This document shows, piece after piece, positions 23,848-32,461 of a stretch of 42,211 bases of DNA (position 1 is its first letter; each line of letters starts with the position of its first letter). The stretch is from Ilumatobacter sp. Its GTDB lineage: Bacteria; Actinomycetota; Acidimicrobiia; Acidimicrobiales; Ilumatobacteraceae. The notes under the pieces were generated by a model. The model did no database searches and was not told the origin of the DNA. It was given only the letters and a program-made list of their open reading frames with translations. Both the position numbers and the translations under genes were made by a program. Location: NCBI GenBank assembly GCA_013002175.1, contig JABDKP010000089.1, forward strand, positions 1 through 42,211. Direction: 5' to 3'.

Positions 23848-26706
23848 GTGATCGACCGCGCAATTGCGGCTCCTTCCGGCAACGTCACGTTCCTGTTCAC
23901 CGACCTCGAAGGGTCGACGGCGCTGTGGGAACGGGTGCCGGACGCGATGAACGCCGCGCTCGCCGAGCACGATCGACGGATGCACGCCGTGTTCGCCGAA
24001 CGCAACGGTTACGTGTTCACCACCGCGGGTGACAGCTTCGCGGTCGCGTTCGACTCGCCGACCGATGCGCTGGCGGCGGCGGTCGACGCGCAGCGCGCAC
24101 TGCGCGAACCGTGCGGCGACATCACGATCCGGGTCCGGATCGGGCTGCACGTCGGTACGGCAACCGCCCGCGACGGCGATTACTTCGGCGCGGTCGTCAA
24201 CCGTGCCGCGCGCCTGATGTCGTCGGCGCACGGCGGCCAGATCATCGTGTCGGGGGCGACCGCGGCGCTGCTCGACCCGTTGCCCGAGGACACCACCCTC
24301 GTCGACTGCGGCGAGCACCGCCTGAAGGATCTGCTGCGTCCCGAACACATCTTCCAGGTCCGTCACCCGGAACTCGACGACGACTTCCCGCCGTTGCGCA
24401 CGCTCGAGGGCCCGTCGATCAACCTGCCGCCGCAGCTGACCAGCTTCGTCGGACGCGAACAAGAACTCGCCGACGTCGGGGCACTGCTCGCCGACCACCG
24501 GCTGGTGACGATGGTCGGCTCCGGTGGCGCCGGCAAGACCCGTCTCGCGCTCCAGGTCGCGGCGGACTCGCTGGAGTTCTTCCCGGACGGGATCAGGTTC
24601 GTGGAACTGGCCGGCGTCGCCGACCCGCAGTACGTCTGCGACGAGATCGCGGTCAACGTCGGCGCCCGTGAGATTCCCGACGAGCCGTTCGTGAAGACGA
24701 TTGCGTCAAAGATCGGCGCGCAGCGGCTGCTGCTCGTGCTCGACAACTGTGAGCATCTCATCGACGAGGTCGCTGACGTCGCTGGTGACCTCCTCCAGTC
24801 ATGTCCCGGTCTCAAGATCCTGGCCACGAGTCGCGAGCGGCTCAACATCGGCGGTGAGGCCGCCTACCGGGTGCCGTCGCTGTCGATGCCCGACCTCGAA
24901 CCGCAGCAGACAGCGGGTGGCAGCGGGCTGCCGCACTGGGTCGCCCGGCCGACGAGACCGGTCGCGCTCGACCTGAAGCAGGTGCTGAACACCGATGCCG
25001 TCCAGCTGTTCACCGAACGGGCGATGCTGGCGAAGCCCGACTTCGCGGTGACGGAGAGCAACGTCAACGCGGTCGTCGCGATCTGCGTCCGGCTCGACGG
25101 CATCCCGCTCGCGCTCGAGTTGGCCGCCGCCCGGCTGCGGGCGTTGTCACCCGAGCAGATCGCAACACGGCTCGACGAGCGCTTCCGGCTGCTTGCGGGT
25201 TCGTCGCGCGGCTCACTCGAACGGCACCGCACGCTCGCCGCGACGATCGCGTGGAGCTACGAGCATCTGACCGAACCCGAACAGGCAGTGTTTCGCAGGG
25301 CGAGCGTTTTCTCGGGCACGTTCGACCTCAACGCGGCAGAGCACGTGTGCGTCGGCGACGACATCGAGGACTACGAGGTCCTCGATCACGTCACCGCCCT
25401 GCTCGACAAGTCGATGCTCGTCGCCGAGGACAATGGGGAGGGCGAGACCTGGTACCGGTTGCTGGAGAGCATGCGTCACTTCGGCGCAACGACGCTGACC
25501 GAGCACGGCGAGGAGGAACGCACACACATCGCCCACGCCACCTACTTCGTCGAGTTCGCAGCTCGCCTCGAAACGATGTGGCGCGGCGACCAACTCCCCG
25601 TTGCGCTCGCCGCACTCGATCGAGACGTCGAGAACTTCCGGGCCGCGCTGCGCTACGCGATCGACCAGCACCGCCACCTCGACGCTGCCCACATGATCGG
25701 TTCGATCGGCTACCTCTGGTACGCCGGCGGCACGTTCGTCGAGGGCATCGACTGGTGCCGTGAACTGTTCGACGACGAGCCCGAGTTGCCCGACGACGTC
25801 CTCGCCGCCGCACTGCATGCGTATTCGCTGCTGCTGGGGTCCTGGTCGGACCCCGAGACCGGCACCATGATGCTGATGCGCGAGGTCGAGCTGCGGCGCC
25901 GGATCGGTGATCCCGGCCGTCTCGCCGCTGCGCTCAACAACCTCGGCAACACGCTCCACGACCTCGGCCGGGCCGAGGAGGGCGAGGCGACGCTGCACGA
26001 GGCGGTCGAGCAGTACCGCATCGCCGGCGAACCAGCGACACTCGCGCTCGCGACGATCGCGTTCGGCTACAAGGACCAGGGCAGGTACGACGAAGCCGCC
26101 GCACTGTTCACCGAGGCCGTCGACGAGGCAACCGCTGCCGACAACCGATACGGCATCGCCCTGGGCCGGTCGGGGCTCGGCGAGCTGGCGACGTACGCCG
26201 GTCGCACCGACGACGCCCGCTCGCTGCTCGAAGAAGCGCGCGCCGCCTTCGAGACGCTCGGCGTGCGGCCCGGCGTGAACAACATCGACCTGACGATCGC
26301 CCTCGCCGACATCACCGACGGCAAGATCGTCGACGCCGCCGGTCGGCTTGCGGCCGCACTGGAGGAACCCGACATCCAGTGGTACGCGGCCGCCAAGTTC
26401 TGGATGCTCCAACTCGTCGCCGAGATCATCGACGACCGCAGCCTCGCGGCCCGGCTGCTGGCCACGGCGAAGCGACACTACGACGAGGTCGGCAGTGCGC
26501 AACCTCTCTGGACGATCGAGCACTTCGAGCGCGTCGCAGCGACGCTCGACGACCACCCCGAGGCGTCACCCGACGACAGCGTCGTGCTTCCCCCGCTCGA
26601 TGCGATCGCCGCCGCCCGTGACGCGCTTTACGAGCTGCTCGGCACGATGGGTTCGGCAGGCACCGACGGGGACGATCCGGACGAGGACGGCATCGCGATG
26701 AACTAA
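23848..26706 (+). CDS. Class III nucleotidyl cyclase domain fused to NB-ARC/STAND ATPase and TPR repeats
   Basis: A 952-residue cytoplasmic regulator-like protein. The cyclase homology domain spans residues about 10-175; metal-binding Asp19 (FTDLEGST) and Asp62 (AGDSF) and the VVNRAAR motif (about 117-122) are present. The position normally holding the adenine-selecting Lys (K-T-x-GD) reads F-T-T-A-GD, so nucleotide choice and activity are uncertain. An NB-ARC-type ATPase follows, with P-loop GSGGAGKT (about 224-231), LLLVLDNCEHL and GIPLALELAAARLRALS. A winged-helix-like segment and TPR-like repeats (NNLGNTLHDLGRAEEGE, GYKDQGRYDEAAALF) run to the end. No LuxR-type DNA-binding domain is seen. 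The GTG at 23848 is favoured, with GGGAGG four bases upstream. A papain-like protease gene follows after 37 bases. Confidence 0.9.
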   Translation: MIDRAIAAPSGNVTFLFTDLEGSTALWERVPDAMNAALAEHDRRMHAVFAERNGYVFTTAGDSFAVAFDSPTDALAAAVDAQRALREPCGDITIRVRIGLHVGTATARDGDYFGAVVNRAARLMSSAHGGQIIVSGATAALLDPLPEDTTLVDCGEHRLKDLLRPEHIFQVRHPELDDDFPPLRTLEGPSINLPPQLTSFVGREQELADVGALLADHRLVTMVGSGGAGKTRLALQVAADSLEFFPDGIRFVELAGVADPQYVCDEIAVNVGAREIPDEPFVKTIASKIGAQRLLLVLDNCEHLIDEVADVAGDLLQSCPGLKILATSRERLNIGGEAAYRVPSLSMPDLEPQQTAGGSGLPHWVARPTRPVALDLKQVLNTDAVQLFTERAMLAKPDFAVTESNVNAVVAICVRLDGIPLALELAAARLRALSPEQIATRLDERFRLLAGSSRGSLERHRTLAATIAWSYEHLTEPEQAVFRRASVFSGTFDLNAAEHVCVGDDIEDYEVLDHVTALLDKSMLVAEDNGEGETWYRLLESMRHFGATTLTEHGEEERTHIAHATYFVEFAARLETMWRGDQLPVALAALDRDVENFRAALRYAIDQHRHLDAAHMIGSIGYLWYAGGTFVEGIDWCRELFDDEPELPDDVLAAALHAYSLLLGSWSDPETGTMMLMREVELRRRIGDPGRLAAALNNLGNTLHDLGRAEEGEATLHEAVEQYRIAGEPATLALATIAFGYKDQGRYDEAAALFTEAVDEATAADNRYGIALGRSGLGELATYAGRTDDARSLLEEARAAFETLGVRPGVNNIDLTIALADITDGKIVDAAGRLAAALEEPDIQWYAAAKFWMLQLVAEIIDDRSLAARLLATAKRHYDEVGSAQPLWTIEHFERVAATLDDHPEASPDDSVVLPPLDAIAAARDALYELLGTMGSAGTDGDDPDEDGIAMN

Positions 26707-26743
26707 CGTTGCCGCTGCGACGACACGAAAGGCGGAACCACTC

Positions 26744-29020
26744 ATGTCCGAGCGCGACGACGTCCATCGCGAGGTCTTTGCCGACCGGTACGACCCGCGC
26801 GACCGCCCGTTCCCGCCTGACGACCTCCAGCGGGACGAGACCCTCGAACGAGCCGAGAACGACCTCCGCGACCTGCTCCGCGAGGACGTCGAGACCAAGG
26901 ACGAACACGTCGTCACCGACTACCGCGAACTCGCAGATCCGACGTGGTACCAACGCGGCGAGGAGTGCGTCGGGTTCGCGTTGGCCGCGATCGCCGAGTA
27001 CCACCTCCGCAAGGATCTCGGCGAGCAGTGGGGGGACCTGCCCCCTGCGGAACGCGCCGACCGCAGGGTCAGCCGGCGGATGATGTACGAGATGGCCCAG
27101 GTCTACGACCGCGCCGATCACGACGAGGGTTCGACGCTGCGCGGCGCGCTGAAGGGTTGGCGCAAGACCGGTGCGGCGTGTGAGGACAACTGGCCGTACG
27201 ACCCGGACGACGAGCACGGTGAAAAGCACGGCCGGCTGACGCTGCGCCGCGTGATCGATGCGGTGCGCCGTCCGGGCAGCCTCTACCTCCGGATCGACAC
27301 GTCGGACGTGGCGAGCATGAAGAAGTCGCTGTTGCTCGACCATCCGCTGTTCGTCAGCTCGCAGACCCACGTCGGGTGGATCAACCTCTACCTCCCCGAC
27401 CAGACACTCATCAACCAACCGCACGGCGGCAAGATGCTCGGCGGCCACGCGTACGTCATCGTCGGATTCGACGAACGCGGCTGGTGGATCCACAACTCGT
27501 GGGGTCAGGAGTGGGGCGACCGCGGCTACGCCCTCCTCCCGTACGCGGACTTCGCGGCCAATGGGCAGGACGTCTGGTTCGTCCACACCGCGTCGTATGC
27601 CCGCCAGATCGACGTCGCCGAAGCCGACCTCATCGAGGCGGCGCGCCGTCCGCGCCCGGCCGGCAGGCCGCTCACGGGCGGCGACGACCCCGAGACCGAC
27701 GATCCCGAGACCGACGCGGATGCCACCGACACGGCGGCGCCGACGCGTCCGCTCGCACAGCCGACGACGGCCGCCGCAGACGCTCCCGCGGAAACACCGG
27801 CTCCCCCGCCCGCACCCGCGCCTGCGTCCGGCGCAGACGCGGTGCGGCCCGAGTCGTACTCGCGGATGTGGCGCCACCTCGTCACGATCGGCGACGACGG
27901 GTTGTTCGCACCGCTCGGCACCAGCTTCGGGATGAACTTCGACTCGCTGAAGACGATGCTCTTCCTCTTCCGCCAGCAGACCGCCGGCTGGTCGACGCGA
28001 CGGCTGGCGATCTTCGCCGACGGCGGCTACTTCTCGACGTCGGCCACCGTCGACATGCTCGCGCCGCTGCGCGACGAGCTCGTCGCGAACGAGATCTACC
28101 CGATCTTCCTCCTCTGGGACACGCCGTGGTACGCCGACATGCAGGGGCGGCTCTACGGTGACGCCGGCCTCGACGAGGACGACGTCGGCACCGATCTCGG
28201 CTGGTACTGGAACGAAGTCGGCGGCCCGCCGATGGCCAAGTTCCTCGCCGCCGCATACTCGGTGCCGACGATGTGGAACCAGGTGCGCCGTCGGGCCGAA
28301 GCTGCGTGCGGTCGTCGCGACGGCGCGGCGCGGCTGCTCGCGAAGTCGATCGCGTACAACCTCACCAAGAACGCGTTCGAACTCCATCTGATCGGTCACG
28401 GCGCCGGGGACCTGGTGCTGTCGCGACTGGCACAGCTGCTCGCCACGCCGATCCGCACGTGCAACCTCTGGTCGCCGCTGACGACGATCGAGCACTTCCG
28501 AACGACCTATCAACCGATGCTCGAATCGGGCGCGCTCGAACACATGACGATCTCGACGCTCGACGACGACAGCGAGCGCGCCGACACGATGGGCCCGCTG
28601 CCGGGTTCGGCCGCGCTCCTCGTGTCGAATGTGCTGGCGGTCGACGACATCGACCGGTCCACGGCGCTGGAGCTCCACGACGGCCACCTGGTCTGGCAAC
28701 CCACCGCCGAGCCGGTGCTCGGCCTCGAACGGTTCGTCACCCGCGACGACGACATCGCCCGCATCCGCCGCAGTGGCCGCCTCGACATCGACATCGTTTC
28801 CGGTGCGACGCACACCGGCCTGCCCAACGATCGTCCCGTGCGCAATGCCACGATCACCGAGATCCGCGCCACCGCGTTCAGACCGTCCGTGCCGCCGTCC
28901 GTCCCGCCGCCGACGACGCCCCGACGACCAGCGCAGCCGTACGCGGCCGGGCCGGCGACCGACCCCCTGGATCGTCTGGGCACGACCGACCCGCTGGCGA
29001 GCGCCACGTCGATCCTCTGA
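26744..29020 (+). CDS. Papain-like (C1A) cysteine protease fused to an inactive-looking alpha/beta-hydrolase domain
   Basis: A 758-residue protein without a signal peptide. Residues about 60-285 are papain-like: oxyanion Gln70, nucleophile Cys75 (YQRGEECVGFA), His235 (MLGGHAYVIVGF) and Asn251 (HNSWGQEWGDRGY). A Pro/Ala/Asp/Thr-rich linker (about 305-370) leads to a second domain. There LAIFADGGYFST and YPIFLLWDTPWY resemble an alpha/beta-hydrolase core, and the nucleophile elbow is LIGHGAGD (551-555), with Gly where Ser is expected. That domain is probably non-catalytic and may bind rather than cut. A Pro-rich C-terminus follows. The gene is 37 bases downstream of the cyclase/STAND protein, so the two may act together, with the protease as an effector; this is a hypothesis. 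Confidence 0.85.
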   Translation: MSERDDVHREVFADRYDPRDRPFPPDDLQRDETLERAENDLRDLLREDVETKDEHVVTDYRELADPTWYQRGEECVGFALAAIAEYHLRKDLGEQWGDLPPAERADRRVSRRMMYEMAQVYDRADHDEGSTLRGALKGWRKTGAACEDNWPYDPDDEHGEKHGRLTLRRVIDAVRRPGSLYLRIDTSDVASMKKSLLLDHPLFVSSQTHVGWINLYLPDQTLINQPHGGKMLGGHAYVIVGFDERGWWIHNSWGQEWGDRGYALLPYADFAANGQDVWFVHTASYARQIDVAEADLIEAARRPRPAGRPLTGGDDPETDDPETDADATDTAAPTRPLAQPTTAAADAPAETPAPPPAPAPASGADAVRPESYSRMWRHLVTIGDDGLFAPLGTSFGMNFDSLKTMLFLFRQQTAGWSTRRLAIFADGGYFSTSATVDMLAPLRDELVANEIYPIFLLWDTPWYADMQGRLYGDAGLDEDDVGTDLGWYWNEVGGPPMAKFLAAAYSVPTMWNQVRRRAEAACGRRDGAARLLAKSIAYNLTKNAFELHLIGHGAGDLVLSRLAQLLATPIRTCNLWSPLTTIEHFRTTYQPMLESGALEHMTISTLDDDSERADTMGPLPGSAALLVSNVLAVDDIDRSTALELHDGHLVWQPTAEPVLGLERFVTRDDDIARIRRSGRLDIDIVSGATHTGLPNDRPVRNATITEIRATAFRPSVPPSVPPPTTPRRPAQPYAAGPATDPLDRLGTTDPLASATSIL

Positions 29021-29026
29021 CCGGCG

Positions 29027-29974
29027 ATGACGTTGCTGCTCGACGCCGGCCAGGTGTGCGCGAGGACGCCGTGGCCCGACTTGCTCGACGCGATCAGCGA
29101 GGTCCTGTCGGCGGGCGACGGGTCGTCCCCGGACCGGCACGTCCACGACATCGAACTTCCCGGTGGAGACACGGGCTCGCTACTGCTCATGCCGAGCTGG
29201 CTGCCGGGTGACGTGATCGGGGTGAAGACCGTGACCTACGTCCCGACCAACGCCGGCACCGGTGTCCCGACGATCAACGCGGCATATCTCCTGTTCGACG
29301 GCGCTGACGGGACGCTGCTCGCGACGCTCGACGGCGAGGAACTCACGGCACGGCGCACGGCCGCGATCTCGGCGCTCGCCGCGCGTCATCTGAGCCGGCA
29401 CGACGCGCACCGCCTGCTGATCGTCGGCACCGGTCAACTGGCGCCACGGTTCGCCGAGGCGCATGCCGCCGTCCGCCCACTGGACGCCATCGAGATCTGG
29501 GGTCGCGACGCACACAAGGCGACCGCGGTGGCCGGTGCACTCGCTGCGCGCGGCCTGCCGGCGCGGTCCACGACCGACCTCGCCGCCGGCGTGCGGGCGG
29601 CCGACATCGTCTCGTGCGTCACCGGCGCGTCCGACCCGCTCGTCCACGGCACCGACCTGCAGCCGGGTGCGCACCTCGACCTGGTCGGGAGCTTTCGCGC
29701 CGACATGCGCGAAACCGACGACGACGCCATCGCTCGCTCGTCGCTGTTCGTCGACACCGTCGCCGGTGCGGTGCTCGCCGGCGATCTCGCACAGCCGATC
29801 GAAGCCGGCGTGATCACGACCGAATCGATCCGCGCCGACCTGCGCGACCTCGTCACCGGCGACCACCCCGGCCGCGAGACCGACGACGAGATCACAACGT
29901 TCAAGTCCGCCGGGTTCGCGCTGGCCGACCTCGCCGCGGCACGCCTCGCTGCCCGTGATCTCCGCTCGGCCTGA
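29027..29974 (+). CDS. Ornithine cyclodeaminase/mu-crystallin family protein
   Basis: A 315-residue Rossmann-fold protein. The N-terminal substrate part has GVKTVTYVPTNAGTGVPTINAAYLLFDGADGTLLATLDGEELTARRTAA, the family hallmark with the Lys and the ELTARRTAA helix. The NAD(P) binding motif is LLIVGTGQLAPRF, followed by GRDAHKATAVAGAL, ADIVSCVTGASDPLV and LVGSFRADMRE, with a closing TTFKSAGFALADLAAARLA. The family includes ornithine cyclodeaminase, alanine dehydrogenase and ketimine reductases; the substrate cannot be assigned. The ATG lies six bases after the protease stop, so it is probably co-transcribed. A different, archaeal-type ornithine cyclodeaminase homologue occurs at 40582-41802. 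Confidence 0.92.
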   Translation: MTLLLDAGQVCARTPWPDLLDAISEVLSAGDGSSPDRHVHDIELPGGDTGSLLLMPSWLPGDVIGVKTVTYVPTNAGTGVPTINAAYLLFDGADGTLLATLDGEELTARRTAAISALAARHLSRHDAHRLLIVGTGQLAPRFAEAHAAVRPLDAIEIWGRDAHKATAVAGALAARGLPARSTTDLAAGVRAADIVSCVTGASDPLVHGTDLQPGAHLDLVGSFRADMRETDDDAIARSSLFVDTVAGAVLAGDLAQPIEAGVITTESIRADLRDLVTGDHPGRETDDEITTFKSAGFALADLAAARLAARDLRSA

Positions 29975-30018
29975 CGACCCAGCGAGCATCGCCCACGGCA
30001 GTACCGGCGAGCAGTACG

Positions 30019-30043
30019 GTTTTCCGAGACGACACACGGGTGT
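30019..30043 (+). promoter_or_regulatory. Near-consensus sigma-B/F-type promoter of the diguanylate cyclase gene
   Basis: GTTT (30019-30022), 15 bases, then GGGTGT (30038-30043), one base from the GGGTAT box of actinobacterial sigma-F/sigma-B promoters. It ends 27 bases before the GGDEF gene start. Confidence 0.4.
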
Positions 30044-30070
30044 ACTTGTTGCGACTGCGAGCAACCGACC

Positions 30071-30958
30071 ATGACGACATCGAAGCGCCACCGGGCCATC
30101 GTGCTCGAGCGGATCGACTCGCTCTCGGTCGCACAGACCGTGCTGCTCTCCTTCGCCATCGGACTGGTCGTGGTCGATGCCGACCTGCTGACGGGTACCG
30201 AGATCTCGTTCTCGGTCTTCTACATCGCCCCGACCGCACTGATCGCGTGGCGGCTCGGTCGCCGGCCGGCATTCGTGTCCGCTGCGTTCGCCGCCGCGGC
30301 GTGGTACGTCGTGGAGCTGATCGGCGATCGCGAGTACTCGCAGCCGCTGATCCCGGTCTGGAACGGAGTCGTCCGCCTGGCGTTCTTCACGATCATCGCG
30401 TTGCTCCTCGTCAGCCTGCGCGATGCGCTGCGCGAGCAGTCTGCCGAGGCACGTGTCGACACGCTGACCGGAGTGCTCAACCGGCGCGGGTTCAGCGAAC
30501 GCGCCGGGATCGAGCTCGACCGGGCGGGTCGATCGGCGCGCCCGCTCACCGTGGCATCGTTCGACATCGACCACTTCAAGCAACTCAACGACACCGCCGG
30601 GCACGCCGCGGGTGACTCGGTCCTGCGCCAGGTCGGCATCGTCATGCAGGCTGCGCTCCGCCACGTCGACGTGATCGGTCGCCTCGGCGGCGACGAGTTC
30701 GCGCTCTTGTTGCCCGAGACGGACGAGGCCGCCGCCCAGCAGGTGCTGGAGCGACTGCACGGCCGGTTGCGGGCGGTCACGGCGGACACCGGCATCGACT
30801 TCTCGTTCGGTGCCGTGACATTCGTCAGCCCGCCGTCCGACGTCGCCACGGCCCTCCTCCGCGCCGACGCCCTGATGTACGCCGCGAAGGCTGACCCGCA
30901 CGGCGTCCTCCGCCTCGAGGTCGACCGGGGTCCCCGGCAGGAGTTGCTCACGAGTTGA
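30071..30958 (+). CDS. Membrane diguanylate cyclase (GGDEF)
   Basis: A 295-residue protein. The N-terminal ~115 residues form several membrane helices (VLLSFAIGLVVVDADLL; VFYIAPTALIAWRLG; FVSAAFAAAAWYVVELIG; LAFFTIIALLLVSL), resembling short MASE-type sensors. The GGDEF domain (about 130-285) has TLTGVLNRRGF, FDIDHFKQLNDTAGHAAGD and the intact active-site loop RLGGDEFALLLPE. The inhibitory-site motif RxxD (RHVD) lies five residues before GGDEF, so product inhibition by c-di-GMP is likely. It should make c-di-GMP in response to a membrane or envelope signal. The 3' end overlaps the convergent gene at 30948 by 11 bases. A near-consensus stress-type promoter lies at 30019-30043. Confidence 0.92.
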   Translation: MTTSKRHRAIVLERIDSLSVAQTVLLSFAIGLVVVDADLLTGTEISFSVFYIAPTALIAWRLGRRPAFVSAAFAAAAWYVVELIGDREYSQPLIPVWNGVVRLAFFTIIALLLVSLRDALREQSAEARVDTLTGVLNRRGFSERAGIELDRAGRSARPLTVASFDIDHFKQLNDTAGHAAGDSVLRQVGIVMQAALRHVDVIGRLGGDEFALLLPETDEAAAQQVLERLHGRLRAVTADTGIDFSFGAVTFVSPPSDVATALLRADALMYAAKADPHGVLRLEVDRGPRQELLTS

Positions 30959-31556
30959 CGAACTCGCCCTCCGCGTCGCGATCGTCTTCGGTGAGTGCTT
31001 CGGCTTCCGCCTCTACTCCGGCTTCGGCGTCGGCCGAGTCGATCAGGGCGCTCGACGACGGGTCCTGACCGACGCCGATCAACCCTCTGATCGCGTAGTA
31101 CAGCATCAGGACGATCGAGATGAAGACCCCGCCGATCACGGCGCCGCCGAGCAACACGGCGTAGTACACCCACTGGTACCACGAGCGGTTCACGTCCGCC
31201 TCGCCCAGCGGAAAGCTGAGGAACATCAGCAGCATCACCGACCCGCCGATCACCACCGTCGTCATCACCGCGATGTCACGGATGCGGTGGTAGTGGCTGG
31301 GCCGGAACTCGAGCTCGTGGGAGATGCTGAACGTCAGGAGCGTGAGCATCAGGGCGAGCACCGACGCGCCGCCCGCGATGTAGGCGGACGCGGCGAACCG
31401 CACCGTCGGGAGCACGCCGTCGAGCAGCCGACGCGCCTCGACCGGGCTCGCGGTGCCGACGATCGCCATCCCCCCGAACCCGATCACCGCGGCGAAGACC
31501 CCACCCAGCGCGGCAACGCGAACGTCGTCGCGGCGGTCCGATCGGTCGGTGCTCAC
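30948..31556 (-). CDS. Hypothetical four-helix membrane protein
   Basis: A 202-residue integral membrane protein, not assigned to a family. There are four hydrophobic segments at about residues 15-36, 54-77, 94-114 and 130-155. The loop TFSISHELEFRPSHYHRIRDI between the second and third is basic. The C-terminal ~40 residues are very acidic (AEAGVEAEAEALTEDDRDAEGE). The GTG at 31556 overlaps the stop of the PAP2 gene by four bases (GTGA). It is therefore the third gene of the DUF1206-PAP2 operon and would share its stress-type promoter. Its end overlaps the convergent diguanylate cyclase gene by 11 bases. Confidence 0.82.
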   Translation of the reverse strand: MSTDRSDRRDDVRVAALGGVFAAVIGFGGMAIVGTASPVEARRLLDGVLPTVRFAASAYIAGGASVLALMLTLLTFSISHELEFRPSHYHRIRDIAVMTTVVIGGSVMLLMFLSFPLGEADVNRSWYQWVYYAVLLGGAVIGGVFISIVLMLYYAIRGLIGVGQDPSSSALIDSADAEAGVEAEAEALTEDDRDAEGEFVNS

Positions 31557-32461
31557 CTTGCGCTCGCCTCGGACGGATGGAGGTCGGGCACGTCTGCACT
31601 GTCCCGGTCGACGGTCGGTTCGTCGACGCCTCGGGCCACACGCTCGGCCGGCTCACCGAGGCGCAGCAGACGACCACCGAACACCAGCGTCACAAGGCCG
31701 AACCACGACCACCCGACGATCACGCCGGCGATCACGTCCGTCAGCCAGTGCACGCCGAGCAGCACGCGCGTCGCCGCGACTCCGACGGCGATGAAGACGG
31801 CGCCGGCGGCGGCGACACCACGGGTGCGACGCGATGCCCGGCGGAACACGACCAGCGCGATCGCCGCCCAACATGCGGCGGCGGCCGCGGAGTGTCCGGA
31901 CGGGAACGACGACCCACTGTGACCTGCGAACTGGGCGACCGTCGGCCGGTCGCGGTCGACGACGAACTTCAAGATGTTGTTGAGCCCGGCCACGCCGACG
32001 CCGACGATCAGCAGGTACAGCACCGGGCCCCAGGATCGGCGGCGGAGGTAGAGCACCGCACCGATCGACACGAGGATCACCAGCAGGCCGGCCGTGCCCC
32101 CGAGGTGGGTGAACGCGCGGAGCACCCGCGTCGACGCATCGGTGGCGTTGTTGGCGCCCCACTCCGCCGCCGACTCGTCCCAGTTCGCGATGCCGCGGTC
32201 GTTGTCGACGGCATCGAAGATCGTGCCGACGGCGATGCCACCGGCGGCGACCACGACGAGGCTCGCGGCGACAGCGACGCCGCCGACGATGCGCCGGTCG
32301 ACGCGGCGGAGCGCTGGACGCAATGCTTCCGGTGCGTGGTGCACCACCCAGCGCTCGGGTCGCTCGGTGTCGAGCGGACGCTGCTCGCCGAACACGGCAC
32401 TGACCACCACGAGCGCGACGGTGACGCCGAACGCCACCGCGAGCACGATCAGCGGAATCAC
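31553..32461 (-). CDS. PAP2-superfamily membrane phosphatase
   Basis: A 302-residue membrane phosphatase of the phosphatidic acid phosphatase type 2 family. The three catalytic motifs are KFVVDRDRP (C1), SFPSGHSAAAA (C2) and ATRVLLGVHWLTD (C3, with nucleophile His and Asp). Six or so membrane helices are interspersed, with a basic, soluble-looking segment at about residues 27-60. It should dephosphorylate a lipid phosphate or undecaprenyl pyrophosphate. The GTG at 32461 overlaps the DUF1206 stop (GTGA), and its own stop overlaps the next gene, giving a three-gene operon. A second PAP2 gene is at 35260. Confidence 0.92.
   Translation of the reverse strand: MIPLIVLAVAFGVTVALVVVSAVFGEQRPLDTERPERWVVHHAPEALRPALRRVDRRIVGGVAVAASLVVVAAGGIAVGTIFDAVDNDRGIANWDESAAEWGANNATDASTRVLRAFTHLGGTAGLLVILVSIGAVLYLRRRSWGPVLYLLIVGVGVAGLNNILKFVVDRDRPTVAQFAGHSGSSFPSGHSAAAAACWAAIALVVFRRASRRTRGVAAAGAVFIAVGVAATRVLLGVHWLTDVIAGVIVGWSWFGLVTLVFGGRLLRLGEPAERVARGVDEPTVDRDSADVPDLHPSEASAR

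Noticed and set aside
23848-29020. Calling this a known defence system
   Set aside because: No recognised defence module (CBASS, Avs, Pycsar and so on) matches the domain set fully, and AfsR-like STAND regulators are common in actinobacteria; kept as a hypothesis only.
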